The notes beneath the pieces were generated by a model. That model did not search any database, was not told where the DNA came from, and was given only the letters and a program-made list of their open reading frames with translations. The position numbers and the translations under genes were made by a program. Shown in pieces: positions 8,354 to 16,562 of a stretch of DNA of 64,000 nucleotides. Source of the stretch: Bog-756 sp049517675 (lineage in GTDB: Bacteria > Actinomycetota > Acidimicrobiia > Acidimicrobiales > RAAP-2); contig JBEKRV010000025.1 of NCBI GenBank assembly GCA_049517675.1, positions 73,703 to 137,702 on the forward strand, read 5' to 3'. Position 1 is the stretch's first letter, and the number at the start of each line of letters is the position of its first letter.

Positions 8354-9169
8354 ATGCTTGACGACGTGCCCGACACCACCTACACCCACGGCCATCACGA
8401 GAGCGTGTTGCGCTCCCACCGGTGGCGTACCGCCGCCAACTCGGCGGCGTACCTGCTACCGCACCTCGCACCAGGTGCCGACCTGCTCGACGTCGGCTGC
8501 GGGCCGGGCACCGTCACGTGCGACCTGGCCCGATCGGTGGCGCCCGGCCGGGTGGTCGGGATCGACGCCGCCGCCGACGTGGTCGACGCGGCCCGGGCCG
8601 AGGCCGGTGCGTCCGGGGTCGACGGCGTGACCTTCGAGGTGGCCGACCTGTTCGACCTCCCCTTCGACGACGGCACGTTCGACATCGTCCATGCCCACCA
8701 GGTGCTCCAGCACGTGGCCGATCCGGTGGCCGCCCTCGTCGAGATGCGTCGGGTGTGCCGCCCCGGCGGCCTGGTGGCGGTGCGCGACTCGGACTACCCG
8801 ACGTTCACCTTCGCCCCCCCGGAGCCGGACCTCGACCGGGCGGTGGCCGCGTACGGCGAGCTGACCCGGGTCAACCGGGCCCACTGGGACGCCGGCCGGC
8901 AGCTGCTGGGCTGGGCCCACGCCGCCGGATTCGTCGACGTGGTGGCGTCGGCATCGGCATGGTGCTTCGCCAGTGAGGAGGAGCGGGCGTGGTGGGGTGG
9001 CCTGTGGGCCGACCGGTTCACCCGGTCGGCCCTGGCCGACCAGCTGTTGGCCAGCGGGATCGCCCAACGGACCGACCTCGAGGAGTTCGCCGCCGCGTGG
9101 CGGCGGTGGGCCGCCTCGCCCGACGGCTGGTTCGCCGTCCTCCACGGCGAGGTGCTGGCCACCGCCTGA
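8354..9169 (+). CDS. SAM-dependent class I methyltransferase
   Basis: About 271 residues. Motif I, LLDVGCGPGTVTCDLA, begins near residue 45, with motif II-like VVGID and the FDIVHAHQVLQHVADP segment of the UbiE/Methyltransf_11 group. The substrate is unknown; small molecules are usual for this group. The start is uncertain between ATG 8354 and GTG 8366, and neither has a strong ribosome binding site. It is divergent from the LysR gene across the inverted repeat at 8284-8316, so it is the most likely regulated target. Confidence 0.87.
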   Translation: MLDDVPDTTYTHGHHESVLRSHRWRTAANSAAYLLPHLAPGADLLDVGCGPGTVTCDLARSVAPGRVVGIDAAADVVDAARAEAGASGVDGVTFEVADLFDLPFDDGTFDIVHAHQVLQHVADPVAALVEMRRVCRPGGLVAVRDSDYPTFTFAPPEPDLDRAVAAYGELTRVNRAHWDAGRQLLGWAHAAGFVDVVASASAWCFASEEERAWWGGLWADRFTRSALADQLLASGIAQRTDLEEFAAAWRRWAASPDGWFAVLHGEVLATA

Positions 9170-9194
9170 GCTCCCCGCTCGAGAGGGGCCGGCG

Positions 9195-10073
9195 TCAGCC
9201 GGACCGCTCCGGGGCCATCGCGCCGAGGAGGCGATCGGGCGCCTCGACCATCGGATAGTGGCCGACACCGTCCAGGAGGACGACCCGGGCGTCGGGCCGG
9301 GCCCGCGCCAGGCGATCGGCCATGGCCGGCACGGCGATCGGGTCGTCGGTTCCCCAGACCACGGTCAGGGGGGAGGGATGGTCGACCAGCGGTGGCGTGA
9401 ACCGGTGCTCGAGGTGCCGGCGCTCGTCGATGTAGCGGGCCAGGCGGGGGAGGAGGCGTTCGCCACCGTCGTGGGAGATCAGCTCCCAGGCCGCCTCGAG
9501 CTCGGCCGCCGGGACGTGCGCCGAGTCGCTGAACGTTCCGACCAGCCCACCGAGGACCGCGTCCCGGTCGAGGATTCCGGGCGCCAACCGCTCGTCGGGG
9601 AGCGCTTCGAGCAATTTCTGCCCGTCGCTGAGCCGGACGAGGTCCATGTAGATGGTGCCGTTGGTCAGGGTCCGGTCGGTGATCTCCACGTCCCACGCAC
9701 CCTCGAGCTGCCGGGCCAGGAGCTCGCCGCCGACGGTGTCGCCGATGTCGTGGGTGAGGAGGCCCAGCCGGTCGATGCCGAGCTCCGCGACCAGGGCCAC
9801 GGCCAGGTCGGCCTGGTCGACGAGCCGGTAGGGCCGGTCGGGCTTGGACGACAGCCCGAATCCCAGCATGTCGAAGAGGACCACCCGTCGATCGGTCGCC
9901 AGGGCGTCGACCACCCGGTAGAAGTCGAAGGAGGAGGTGGGGAACCCGTGGAGGACGAGGAGCGGCGCCGCGTCCGAAGGTCGCGCGGCGGGGACGTCGA
10001 CGGTGAAGATCCCCGACCCGCACAAGGTGTGCAGCCGGCCCCGGGACCGCCACGCGTCGACCAGGGAGCTCAC
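9195..10073 (-). CDS. Alpha/beta hydrolase, epoxide hydrolase/dehalogenase-like
   Basis: 292 residues. The oxyanion-loop motif is LHGFPTSS, and the nucleophile elbow reads LLTHDIGDTVGG, placing an Asp where epoxide hydrolases and haloalkane dehalogenases have theirs. The C-terminal DGVGHYPMVEAP supplies the His. Asp rather than Ser as nucleophile argues against an esterase. Substrate unknown. Its start overlaps the stop of the dienelactone-hydrolase-like gene by 4 bp (10070-10073), so the two are translationally coupled. Confidence 0.85.
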   Translation of the reverse strand: MSSLVDAWRSRGRLHTLCGSGIFTVDVPAARPSDAAPLLVLHGFPTSSFDFYRVVDALATDRRVVLFDMLGFGLSSKPDRPYRLVDQADLAVALVAELGIDRLGLLTHDIGDTVGGELLARQLEGAWDVEITDRTLTNGTIYMDLVRLSDGQKLLEALPDERLAPGILDRDAVLGGLVGTFSDSAHVPAAELEAAWELISHDGGERLLPRLARYIDERRHLEHRFTPPLVDHPSPLTVVWGTDDPIAVPAMADRLARARPDARVVLLDGVGHYPMVEAPDRLLGAMAPERSG

Positions 10074-10858
10074 GCCACGAGTCGGGTCCGGAACAGGTCG
10101 AGCACCTGGTCCAGCGCCTCGCGTGTCGGCGTGCCGGGCCGGTCGTCGAGGTCCTCGGTGAGCACCGAGTGCGCGCCCTTGCGGTGGCCGTAGGGATTGC
10201 CGGGTGAGGAGTCGAGCTCCACGCCCACGAATCCGTCGCCGAGCAGCTCACTCAGCGCTGCGAACCGTTCGTGTGGCGAGACCCGGTCGCCGGTGAACCG
10301 CAGGCCCAGGACGCACACCCCGGCGGCGACCCGCTCGCGGACCCGTTCGGCGTCGGCGTCGCTGATGCCGAGGGCCCGGCGGCGGGCCCGGCCCATCGGG
10401 AAAGGCAGTGACGGCTGGCTGAGCACCGGAGCCAGCATGACGTCGTCGACCATCATGGCCAGGGCGAACCCTCCGGTCAGGCACATCCCCACGGCGCCGA
10501 CGCCCGGTCCGCCGCAACGCTCGTGCTCGGACCGGGCGAGCGCCCGCAACCAGGTGGTCACCGGGCTCGTCCGGTCGAGGGCCAGCGCGGTGAACTCCTT
10601 GGACACGCAGGTCTGGACCATCGATCGCAGGGCATAGGGGACGGACGGGTCCTTGCCGTCGACACCGAAGAGATGGGGCATCACGGCCGTGCATCCGATG
10701 CCGGCCACCATCCGGGCGAAGCGGGCCACGTTCGGGGTGATCCCGGGAATCTCGGAGATCACGATCACGGCCGGTCCGGTGCCGATCCGGTGGATGGCGC
10801 GGGTGGTTCCCTCGGCTGTGAAGCTCGAGTGCTCGAAGTCGTCCAGGGGATCTGCCAT
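10070..10858 (-). CDS. Dienelactone hydrolase family protein
   Basis: 262 residues. The nucleophile motif GMCLTGG has the Cys typical of dienelactone hydrolases, and SEIPGITPNV matches the family's oxyanion region. The C-terminal His is in PYGHRKGAH. True dienelactone hydrolases open lactones in chlorocatechol pathways, but family members act on many esters. It is the first gene of a pair with the downstream alpha/beta hydrolase, with a 47-nt gap to the upstream EEP gene. A role in small-molecule catabolism is inferred from the neighbours. Confidence 0.85.
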   Translation of the reverse strand: MADPLDDFEHSSFTAEGTTRAIHRIGTGPAVIVISEIPGITPNVARFARMVAGIGCTAVMPHLFGVDGKDPSVPYALRSMVQTCVSKEFTALALDRTSPVTTWLRALARSEHERCGGPGVGAVGMCLTGGFALAMMVDDVMLAPVLSQPSLPFPMGRARRRALGISDADAERVRERVAAGVCVLGLRFTGDRVSPHERFAALSELLGDGFVGVELDSSPGNPYGHRKGAHSVLTEDLDDRPGTPTREALDQVLDLFRTRLVA

Positions 10859-10905
10859 GCGCAGACGCTATCCCCCGGGCCGCCGCCGACGCCGGCCCGT
10901 GTCGG

Positions 10906-11742
10906 TCAGGTGAGCGCCAACGTCACCACCACCGGGCGGTGGTCCGATCCCGAGGGCGGCGCCACCCGCGCGTCGACCACCGTCAGGGCCGGGGTCACCA
11001 GGATGTGGTCGAGTTGGCTGTGGGGCCGATGCGAGGGCCACGTCCGCCCGATCACGGCCCGCCGCCACCCGGGGAAGAACGACGATGCCGGGGGTCCCCA
11101 CATGTTCATGTCCCCGGCGACGAGGGCGGGTCGGTCGGGCGGGGGCAGCAGGCGGGCCAGGCGGCGGTACTGCGTCGGCGACAGGTGGGTGATGTGGGAC
11201 ATGTGGGTCCCGTGCACGACGACCTCGCTCCCGTCGAGCCTGGTGGTGCACCGGACGACGGCCCTACTGGCCGGGTCCCGTCGGAGCTCGCCCAGCGACA
11301 GCACCTCGGGATCGGCGCAGGTGACCCGGGAGAGGAGCGCCACACCCCACCGTCCCGGCTGTGCCACCCGGTCGCGGGACCCGGCCGGCAGCTTCCACCG
11401 GTCGTGGTCGAGTTGGAGGGTCTTGCGGATCTGACCGAAGGCCGGGGCCCACCTGCGGGTGTCGGTGGGGACGGGGCCGAACAGACGGGCGTGGGCCAGG
11501 GTGGCCTCGGCCACCACCTCGTAGCCGAGTCGGGTGGCGACGAGGGACGCGGTGCCCGGTGCCCCGTCGTCCGGCGTCCACGCCTCCTGCAGGACCAGGA
11601 TGTCGGTGTCGAGCCCCTCGCACGCGGCCACGACGTCGAAGTCGCGTCCCCAGCCGTCCACGCCCATGTGGATGTTGAAGCTGGCCACCCGCAGCGTGTT
11701 CCGCGTCCCGCCGGGCCCGACACCCGGTCCGGAAGGGCTCAC
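10906..11742 (-). CDS. Endonuclease/exonuclease/phosphatase (EEP) family protein
   Basis: 278 residues. EEP-fold motifs appear in order: RVASFNIHMGVD (metal-binding Asn), LQEAW (metal-binding Glu), GTHMSH, VAGDMNMWGPP (Asp/Asn pair) and the terminal SDHRPVV (general-base Asp-His). The family includes DNA repair nucleases, sphingomyelinases and inositol phosphatases. No signal peptide is seen, so a cytoplasmic phosphodiesterase or phosphatase is likely. The GTG start lies 4 nt after the CoA-transferase stop, implying coupling. Confidence 0.85.
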   Translation of the reverse strand: MSPSGPGVGPGGTRNTLRVASFNIHMGVDGWGRDFDVVAACEGLDTDILVLQEAWTPDDGAPGTASLVATRLGYEVVAEATLAHARLFGPVPTDTRRWAPAFGQIRKTLQLDHDRWKLPAGSRDRVAQPGRWGVALLSRVTCADPEVLSLGELRRDPASRAVVRCTTRLDGSEVVVHGTHMSHITHLSPTQYRRLARLLPPPDRPALVAGDMNMWGPPASSFFPGWRRAVIGRTWPSHRPHSQLDHILVTPALTVVDARVAPPSGSDHRPVVVTLALT

Positions 11743-11746
11743 CGGG

Positions 11747-13051
11747 TCAGTGTCGCCCGAGGGTGGCCGCCCTGGCCCGGAGCTCGTCCCGATAGTCGGG
11801 GTGGGCGATCTCGGCGAGGGCGTCGGCGCGCTCGCGCACAGTGCATCCGGTCAGGTCGGCCGCACCGTACTCGGTGACGATCACCCCGGTGTGGTGCCGG
11901 GGGGTCGAGACCACGGACCCCTCCGGTAGCACGGGCACGATCCGCGACCGGGTGACCCCGCCGGTGACCGCGGTGGATCGCATGCAGATCAGCGAGTGGT
12001 CGTCGATGCGGAGCTCGGCCCCGGCCACGAAGTCCTCGTGGCCACCGACCCCCGAGATCTGCTTGCCGTCGATGTTGTCGGCCACCACCTGCCCGTAGAG
12101 ATCGACGCTGAGTGCGCCGTTGATCGACACGAAGGCGTGGTTCCGGGCGATGATCGACGGGTCGTTGACCACCTGGACGGGTACGAAGGCCACATCATCG
12201 TTGCCGTCGAGCCACCGGTAGAGCTCGGACGAACCGAGGGCGAACGTCGTGACCGACACACCGTTGAACAGGTCCTTGGCGTCGTTGGTCACCTTGCCGG
12301 CCTGATGGAGCAGCATGAGGCCGTCGGTGAACATCTCGGAGTGGACGCCGTAGCCGCCACCGGACCCCCCCGCCAGCTTGGTGGCCACGATATTGGGCAC
12401 GGCGCCGATGCCGATCTGCAGGGTCGCCCCGTCGGTGACGAACGAGCAGGCCACCTCGGCGATGGCCTCGTCGATCTCGTCGGGGGGTGCCTGGGGCAGG
12501 GTGAACGGCGGCCCGTCCGCCTCGATGAGGACGTCGACGACGTCGAGCGGGATGGTGTTGGAGTAGTCCGGCGCGAAGGTGCAGGTGCGGGGCAGGTTGG
12601 GGTTCACCTCGACCATCAGCAGCCGGTCGGGGTCCCGGCCGGCCATGAGCAGCTCGTCTCGGGTGGCTCCCAGGTGGAGCGACAGGTTGACCGTGCCGTC
12701 TTCGTCCGGCGGGGCGGCGAGCACGGTCATCACCCTCGGGTTGTACTTGCGCAGGATGGGCGCGAATTGGCGGAAGCCCCCGGGCACGAGTTCGATGTTG
12801 GCGCCGCCGCCCAGCAGCATCCGCTCGGCCGGTCCGAAGAAGCCGCAGCGGTAGCTCACGTTGGGATGGGTGAGGACCGTGTAGTAGCCGAGCAGGAGGG
12901 CCCCGCCGAATTGGAGGTCGACCCAGTCGTCTCGCCCGCCCAGGGCGGTGAAGAAGGCGTCGGGGTTCGCCGGCCCGAGGCCGAAGCCCACAGCATCGGT
13001 CGGGCGGACCAGTTCGGCCGCTTCCTCGGGTGTGCAGATCCTGGGGGCCAT
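11747..13051 (-). CDS. Acetyl-CoA hydrolase/transferase family (4-hydroxybutyrate CoA-transferase-like)
   Basis: About 434 residues, the usual length for this family. The GIGAVPN block and the GVHSEMFTDG block, thought to carry the glutamate that forms the glutamyl-CoA intermediate, are intact, as is the late VIVTEYGAADLTG block. The enzyme should move CoA between acyl-CoA and a free acid. The ATG at 13051 is chosen; a GTG two codons upstream is possible. It is the first gene of a minus-strand set with the EEP and hydrolase genes and is divergent from the LLM oxidoreductase, so the 83-bp gap may hold promoters for both directions. Confidence 0.9.
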   Translation of the reverse strand: MAPRICTPEEAAELVRPTDAVGFGLGPANPDAFFTALGGRDDWVDLQFGGALLLGYYTVLTHPNVSYRCGFFGPAERMLLGGGANIELVPGGFRQFAPILRKYNPRVMTVLAAPPDEDGTVNLSLHLGATRDELLMAGRDPDRLLMVEVNPNLPRTCTFAPDYSNTIPLDVVDVLIEADGPPFTLPQAPPDEIDEAIAEVACSFVTDGATLQIGIGAVPNIVATKLAGGSGGGYGVHSEMFTDGLMLLHQAGKVTNDAKDLFNGVSVTTFALGSSELYRWLDGNDDVAFVPVQVVNDPSIIARNHAFVSINGALSVDLYGQVVADNIDGKQISGVGGHEDFVAGAELRIDDHSLICMRSTAVTGGVTRSRIVPVLPEGSVVSTPRHHTGVIVTEYGAADLTGCTVRERADALAEIAHPDYRDELRARAATLGRH

Positions 13052-13134
13052 GTCCACAGTGTGTCACCGGTGCCACCGGCGGGGCGACGACGACGGCGAC
13101 GACGACACCGTCTCCACGGTGGGAGCATGGGCCG

Positions 13135-14247
13135 ATGAAGTTCGACACTCAGCTGGCCGGCCTCGAGGACGCGCCCGCGCATGCGCGGCGGCTCGAGGAA
13201 ATGGGTGTCGACGGCGCCTTCACCTTCGAGGGTCCCCACGACGTGTTCACGCCGCTGATCCTGGCCGCCGGCGCCTCGTCGACGCTGGAACTGGCCACCA
13301 ACGTGGCCATCGCCTTCCCCCGCAACCCGGTTCAGCTCGCACACCAGGCCTGGGACCTCCAGTTGCTGTCCGGGGGGCGGTTCACCCTCGGACTGGGCAG
13401 CCAGGTCCGGGCCCAGGTCGAGCGGCGCTACGGTGCCGACTTCGACCGGCCGGTGGCCCGCATGCGCGAGCTGGTCGGCGCTCTCCGGGCCATCTATGCC
13501 GCATGGGAGACCGGCGAGCCGCTCGACTTCCGCGGTCAGTTCAACTCCCACACGCTCATGCCCCCCATGTTCAATCCGGGGCCGAACCCGTACGGGCCGC
13601 CGCCGATCGCCCTCGGTGGGCTCGGGCCCCAGATGGTCTCCCTGGCCGCCGAGGTGGCCGACGGCCTCCTGGTCATGCCCTTCAACACCGCCGCCCACCT
13701 CCGTTCGAGGACCCTCCCGGCTGTCGAGGAGGGGCTGGCCCGCGGCGGTCGCTCCCGATCCGACCTGACGGTGACCGGCGAGGTCATCGTGTGCTGCGGG
13801 CGGGACGAGGCCGAGCTCGACGAGGCCCGGCTGGCCGGCCGGTGGCTCCTGTCGTTCTACGCTTCGACCCCGTCGTACCGGCCGGTGCTCGATGTCGAAG
13901 GGTGGGGGGACCTGCAGCCCGAGCTCCGCTCCCTCACCAGGGCCGGCCGGTGGGAGGAGATGCCCGACCGGATCGACGACACGATGCTCGCCACCCTGGC
14001 CGTCGTGGGCTCGCCGGCCGAGGTCGCCGCCGGCATCGTCACCCGATTCGGGGACCTGGTCGATCGTGTCGGCTTCTACACGCCGTACCTGGTGGCCGAC
14101 GACACGCTGGGGGAATTGGTGGACCAGCTCCGGCACGTCGACGCATCGGGAGGGTCGGCCGCCCCTCCCCGGGACTCCCCGTATCCAGACATCCCGTATG
14201 CAGACATCCCGTCCCCGGACCCCGCGATTGCGAAGGAGCAGCCATGA
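13135..14247 (+). CDS. LLM-class F420-dependent oxidoreductase
   Basis: 370 residues of the luciferase-like fold. Family features include MKFDTQLAGLED, the LELATNVAIAFPRNP strand and LSGGRFTLGLGSQV. The layout matches a subfamily common in F420-making actinobacteria, with GLGPQMVSLAAEVADG. It should transfer hydride between reduced or oxidised F420 and an unknown substrate. The C-terminus ends in a short Pro-rich repeat (YPDIPYADIPSPD) encoded by a 15-bp tandem duplication. Its TGA overlaps the ATG of the next gene. Confidence 0.88.
   Translation: MKFDTQLAGLEDAPAHARRLEEMGVDGAFTFEGPHDVFTPLILAAGASSTLELATNVAIAFPRNPVQLAHQAWDLQLLSGGRFTLGLGSQVRAQVERRYGADFDRPVARMRELVGALRAIYAAWETGEPLDFRGQFNSHTLMPPMFNPGPNPYGPPPIALGGLGPQMVSLAAEVADGLLVMPFNTAAHLRSRTLPAVEEGLARGGRSRSDLTVTGEVIVCCGRDEAELDEARLAGRWLLSFYASTPSYRPVLDVEGWGDLQPELRSLTRAGRWEEMPDRIDDTMLATLAVVGSPAEVAAGIVTRFGDLVDRVGFYTPYLVADDTLGELVDQLRHVDASGGSAAPPRDSPYPDIPYADIPSPDPAIAKEQP
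14181..14210 (+). repeat. 15-bp tandem duplication at the end of the LLM oxidoreductase gene
   Basis: Two copies (14181-14195 and 14196-14210) differ at one base and encode YPDIP/YADIP; a degenerate third copy follows. It lies beyond the conserved fold, so it probably has no catalytic effect. Confidence 0.7.
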
Positions 14248-15164
14248 CCGACCGGACCCCACCGACCTACGACGAGTTCTCGCTCTTCCACGAGAACGCC
14301 GAGGAGGCGGGCCTTCCCTTCGACGCTCCGCCCGTCGTCCGACGCGAGTTCCTCGAGGTGGCGCCCGGTCGCCGGGTCAGCGCCCTGGTGTGGGGAGAGT
14401 CTCCCCCCGAACTCGTCCTCCTCCACGGTGGCGGCCAGAACGCCCACACCTGGGACACCGTCGCGCTGGCACTCGGCCGCCCACTGCTCGCCGTCGACCT
14501 GCCGGGACACGGACACTCCGACTGGCCCACCGACTCGGCGTGGCTGGACCCGGCGTCGATGGCCGACGACGTCGCCCTGGTCGTCGGTGAGCTGGCGCCC
14601 GCCGCCCGTGCCGTCGTCGGCATGTCGCTCGGTGGCGCCACGGCGATCGCCCTCGCCACCCGTCACCCGCACCTGGTGCCCAGACTGCTGCTGGTGGACA
14701 TCACCCCTGGCGTCACCGGCGACAAGACCTCGGACATCGCCGCGTTCCTGTCCGGCCCCGAGTCGTTCGCCACCTTCGACGAGATCCTCGAGCGGACCAT
14801 CCAGTTCAATCCGACGCGGTCCGTGTCGTCGCTCCGACGCGGGGTCCTGCACAACTCGGTCCAACTGCCGGACGGGACCTGGACCTGGCGACACCAGCTG
14901 GGGCGTCCCGCAGTGGACTCGGGGCTCCACGTCGAACGGGTGGGGAACCTGTCGCAGTGGGACGCCCTCGAGGCGATCGGCGTGCCGGTCCTCCTGGCCC
15001 GGGGGAGCCGCTCGCCGGTGGTCGACGACGCCGACGAGGCCGAGTTCCGTCGTCGCCGGCCGGCCGACAGGGTCGTCGTCGTGGACGGCGCCGGCCACAG
15101 CATCCAGGGGGACCAGCCGGTGGAGCTGGCGCGCATCATCGCCGAGTTCGTCGGGGAGGATTGA
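14244..15164 (+). CDS. Alpha/beta hydrolase (serine type)
   Basis: 306 residues. LLHGGGQNAHTWD is the oxyanion loop, VVGMSLGGATA the nucleophile elbow with Ser, and VDGAGHSIQGDQP the catalytic His. The acid is probably the Asp in SPVVDDAD. The ATG lies in an ATGA overlap with the LLM oxidoreductase stop, so the pair is co-translated and may act in one pathway, for example ester or lactone hydrolysis after an F420-linked redox step. That link is inferred. Confidence 0.87.
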   Translation: MTDRTPPTYDEFSLFHENAEEAGLPFDAPPVVRREFLEVAPGRRVSALVWGESPPELVLLHGGGQNAHTWDTVALALGRPLLAVDLPGHGHSDWPTDSAWLDPASMADDVALVVGELAPAARAVVGMSLGGATAIALATRHPHLVPRLLLVDITPGVTGDKTSDIAAFLSGPESFATFDEILERTIQFNPTRSVSSLRRGVLHNSVQLPDGTWTWRHQLGRPAVDSGLHVERVGNLSQWDALEAIGVPVLLARGSRSPVVDDADEAEFRRRRPADRVVVVDGAGHSIQGDQPVELARIIAEFVGED

Positions 15165-15185
15165 CCTCCCCGCGATTCCGACGAT

Positions 15186-15240
15186 GTTGGTGTGTCGTTC
15201 ATCTCGAATTCACAGTGCGTTCAGATGGTGTCGGTAGTGT
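15186..15240 (+). promoter_or_regulatory. PHO-box-like array and -10 element upstream of pstS
   Basis: Units spaced exactly 11 nt begin GTTGG (15186), GTTCA (15197), ATTCA (15208) and GTTCA (15219). This matches the actinobacterial PHO box, a set of 11-nt direct repeats starting GTTCA bound by PhoP-type regulators. A TAGTGT at 15235-15240 fits a -10 hexamer, and the repeats cover the -35 position, as expected for an activated promoter. pstS starts about 96 nt downstream. Confidence 0.72.
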
Positions 15241-15335
15241 CGACAGCAGAGGTGCCCAACCGTCTGCCGAATGCACACCGGTCCGCCGATGCAGGAGGTG
15301 CCCGGTCCGGACACTTCGAGGGAGGCGGTACACCT

Positions 15336-16520
15336 GTGACCAAAGCGAACGTGGATCCCTCGAGTTGCGCACGGCGGGCCGCGTCGCTTGCCGCGATGGG
15401 CCTCGCCGCTGCGGCGCTCCTGTCAGCCTGCAGCTCCTCGTCGTCGAGTTCCACGACCACGACGACGGCAGCCGGAGGTACCCTCAGCTCCTCCAACTCG
15501 GCCTACCTGGCCGCGGACCTGAAGGCGCCGGCCGGCTCGCTCAACGCCTCGGGCTCGACGTTCGTGCAGCCGTTCTTCTCGTCGGCCTTCTACGCGTACA
15601 CCGCGAAGAACCAGGCCCTGCAGATCAACTACCAGGGTGTGGGCAGTGGGGCAGGGATCACCGCCTTCGAGTCCGGTACCGTGGCCTTCGCCGCCTCGGA
15701 CGTGCCGATGGCCGCCTCCGACCTGGCCAAGGTCCCGGCATCGGCCGGGCCGGTCATCCAGATACCCGACATCCTGGGCGGCGTTTCGGTCTCGTACAAC
15801 CTCCCCGGAGTCACCACCCGCCTGAAGTTGGACGGGCCGACACTGGCCGGCATCTTCGACGGGACCATCACCGCGTGGAACGCATCGCAGATCACCGCCC
15901 TCAACCCGGGGGTGAAGCTGCCCTCCCACGCCATCGTGCCGGAGGTGCGGGCCGACAGTTCGGGGACCACCTACATCTTCTCGGACTACCTGCAGTCGGC
16001 CAGCCCGTCCACGTGGACGCTGGGCGCGTCGAAGACCATCGCCTGGCCGCCGGTGGCCGTACAGTCGCCGAAGACGTCTGGCGTGGCCTCGTCCATCCAG
16101 TCCACGCCGTACTCCATCGGGTATGTCGAGTTGTCCTACGCCATCCAGAACAAGTTCACCTACGCGGCGATCAAGAACGCGGCGGGCAACTACGTGGTGC
16201 CCACTCTGGTCTCGGTGGCCGCCGACGCCGACCAGAAGACGTCGGTGAGCCCGACGGACTTCTCGATCGTCAACCAGCCCGGTGCCGGCAGCTACCCGAT
16301 CTCGGGATACAGCTGGGCCATCCTGCTCAAGGACCAGACGAGCACCACGACCGGCGCCCAGGTGGTCAAGGTCCTGGACTGGACGACCCACACCGGTGGT
16401 GGCCAGGATGTGGCGGCCGGCCTCGGCTATGTCGCGCTGCCCCCGGCGGTCCAGAACCAGAACCGCACGCAGTTGCTCACCGTGACCGGTCCCGGCGGCC
16501 GGATACTCCTGACCAATTGA
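15336..16520 (+). CDS. pstS: Phosphate-binding lipoprotein PstS
   Basis: 394 residues from the GTG at 15336, which has a GGAGG about 10 nt upstream. A lipoprotein signal peptide ends in the lipobox LLSAC, then a Ser/Thr-rich linker. The mature part has the PstS hallmarks NASGSTFVQPFF, YQGVGSGAGI (phosphate-binding turn) and DSSGTTYIF. It delivers phosphate to PstCA on the outer face of the membrane. It is the first gene of pstSCAB behind a PHO-box-like array. No phoU gene is in the window. Confidence 0.95.
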   Translation: MTKANVDPSSCARRAASLAAMGLAAAALLSACSSSSSSSTTTTTAAGGTLSSSNSAYLAADLKAPAGSLNASGSTFVQPFFSSAFYAYTAKNQALQINYQGVGSGAGITAFESGTVAFAASDVPMAASDLAKVPASAGPVIQIPDILGGVSVSYNLPGVTTRLKLDGPTLAGIFDGTITAWNASQITALNPGVKLPSHAIVPEVRADSSGTTYIFSDYLQSASPSTWTLGASKTIAWPPVAVQSPKTSGVASSIQSTPYSIGYVELSYAIQNKFTYAAIKNAAGNYVVPTLVSVAADADQKTSVSPTDFSIVNQPGAGSYPISGYSWAILLKDQTSTTTGAQVVKVLDWTTHTGGGQDVAAGLGYVALPPAVQNQNRTQLLTVTGPGGRILLTN

Positions 16521-16539
16521 GCGGGCACGGGGCGGTGGT

Positions 16540-16562
16540 TCCGTGATGACGGGCGCCACGGA
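16540..16562 (+). promoter_or_regulatory. Small hairpin between pstS and pstC
   Basis: TCCGTG (16540-16545) pairs with CACGGA (16557-16562) around an 11-nt loop, ending right before the pstC GTG. It could slow RNA decay or translation so that PstS is made in excess over the channel, but the stem is short. Confidence 0.35.
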
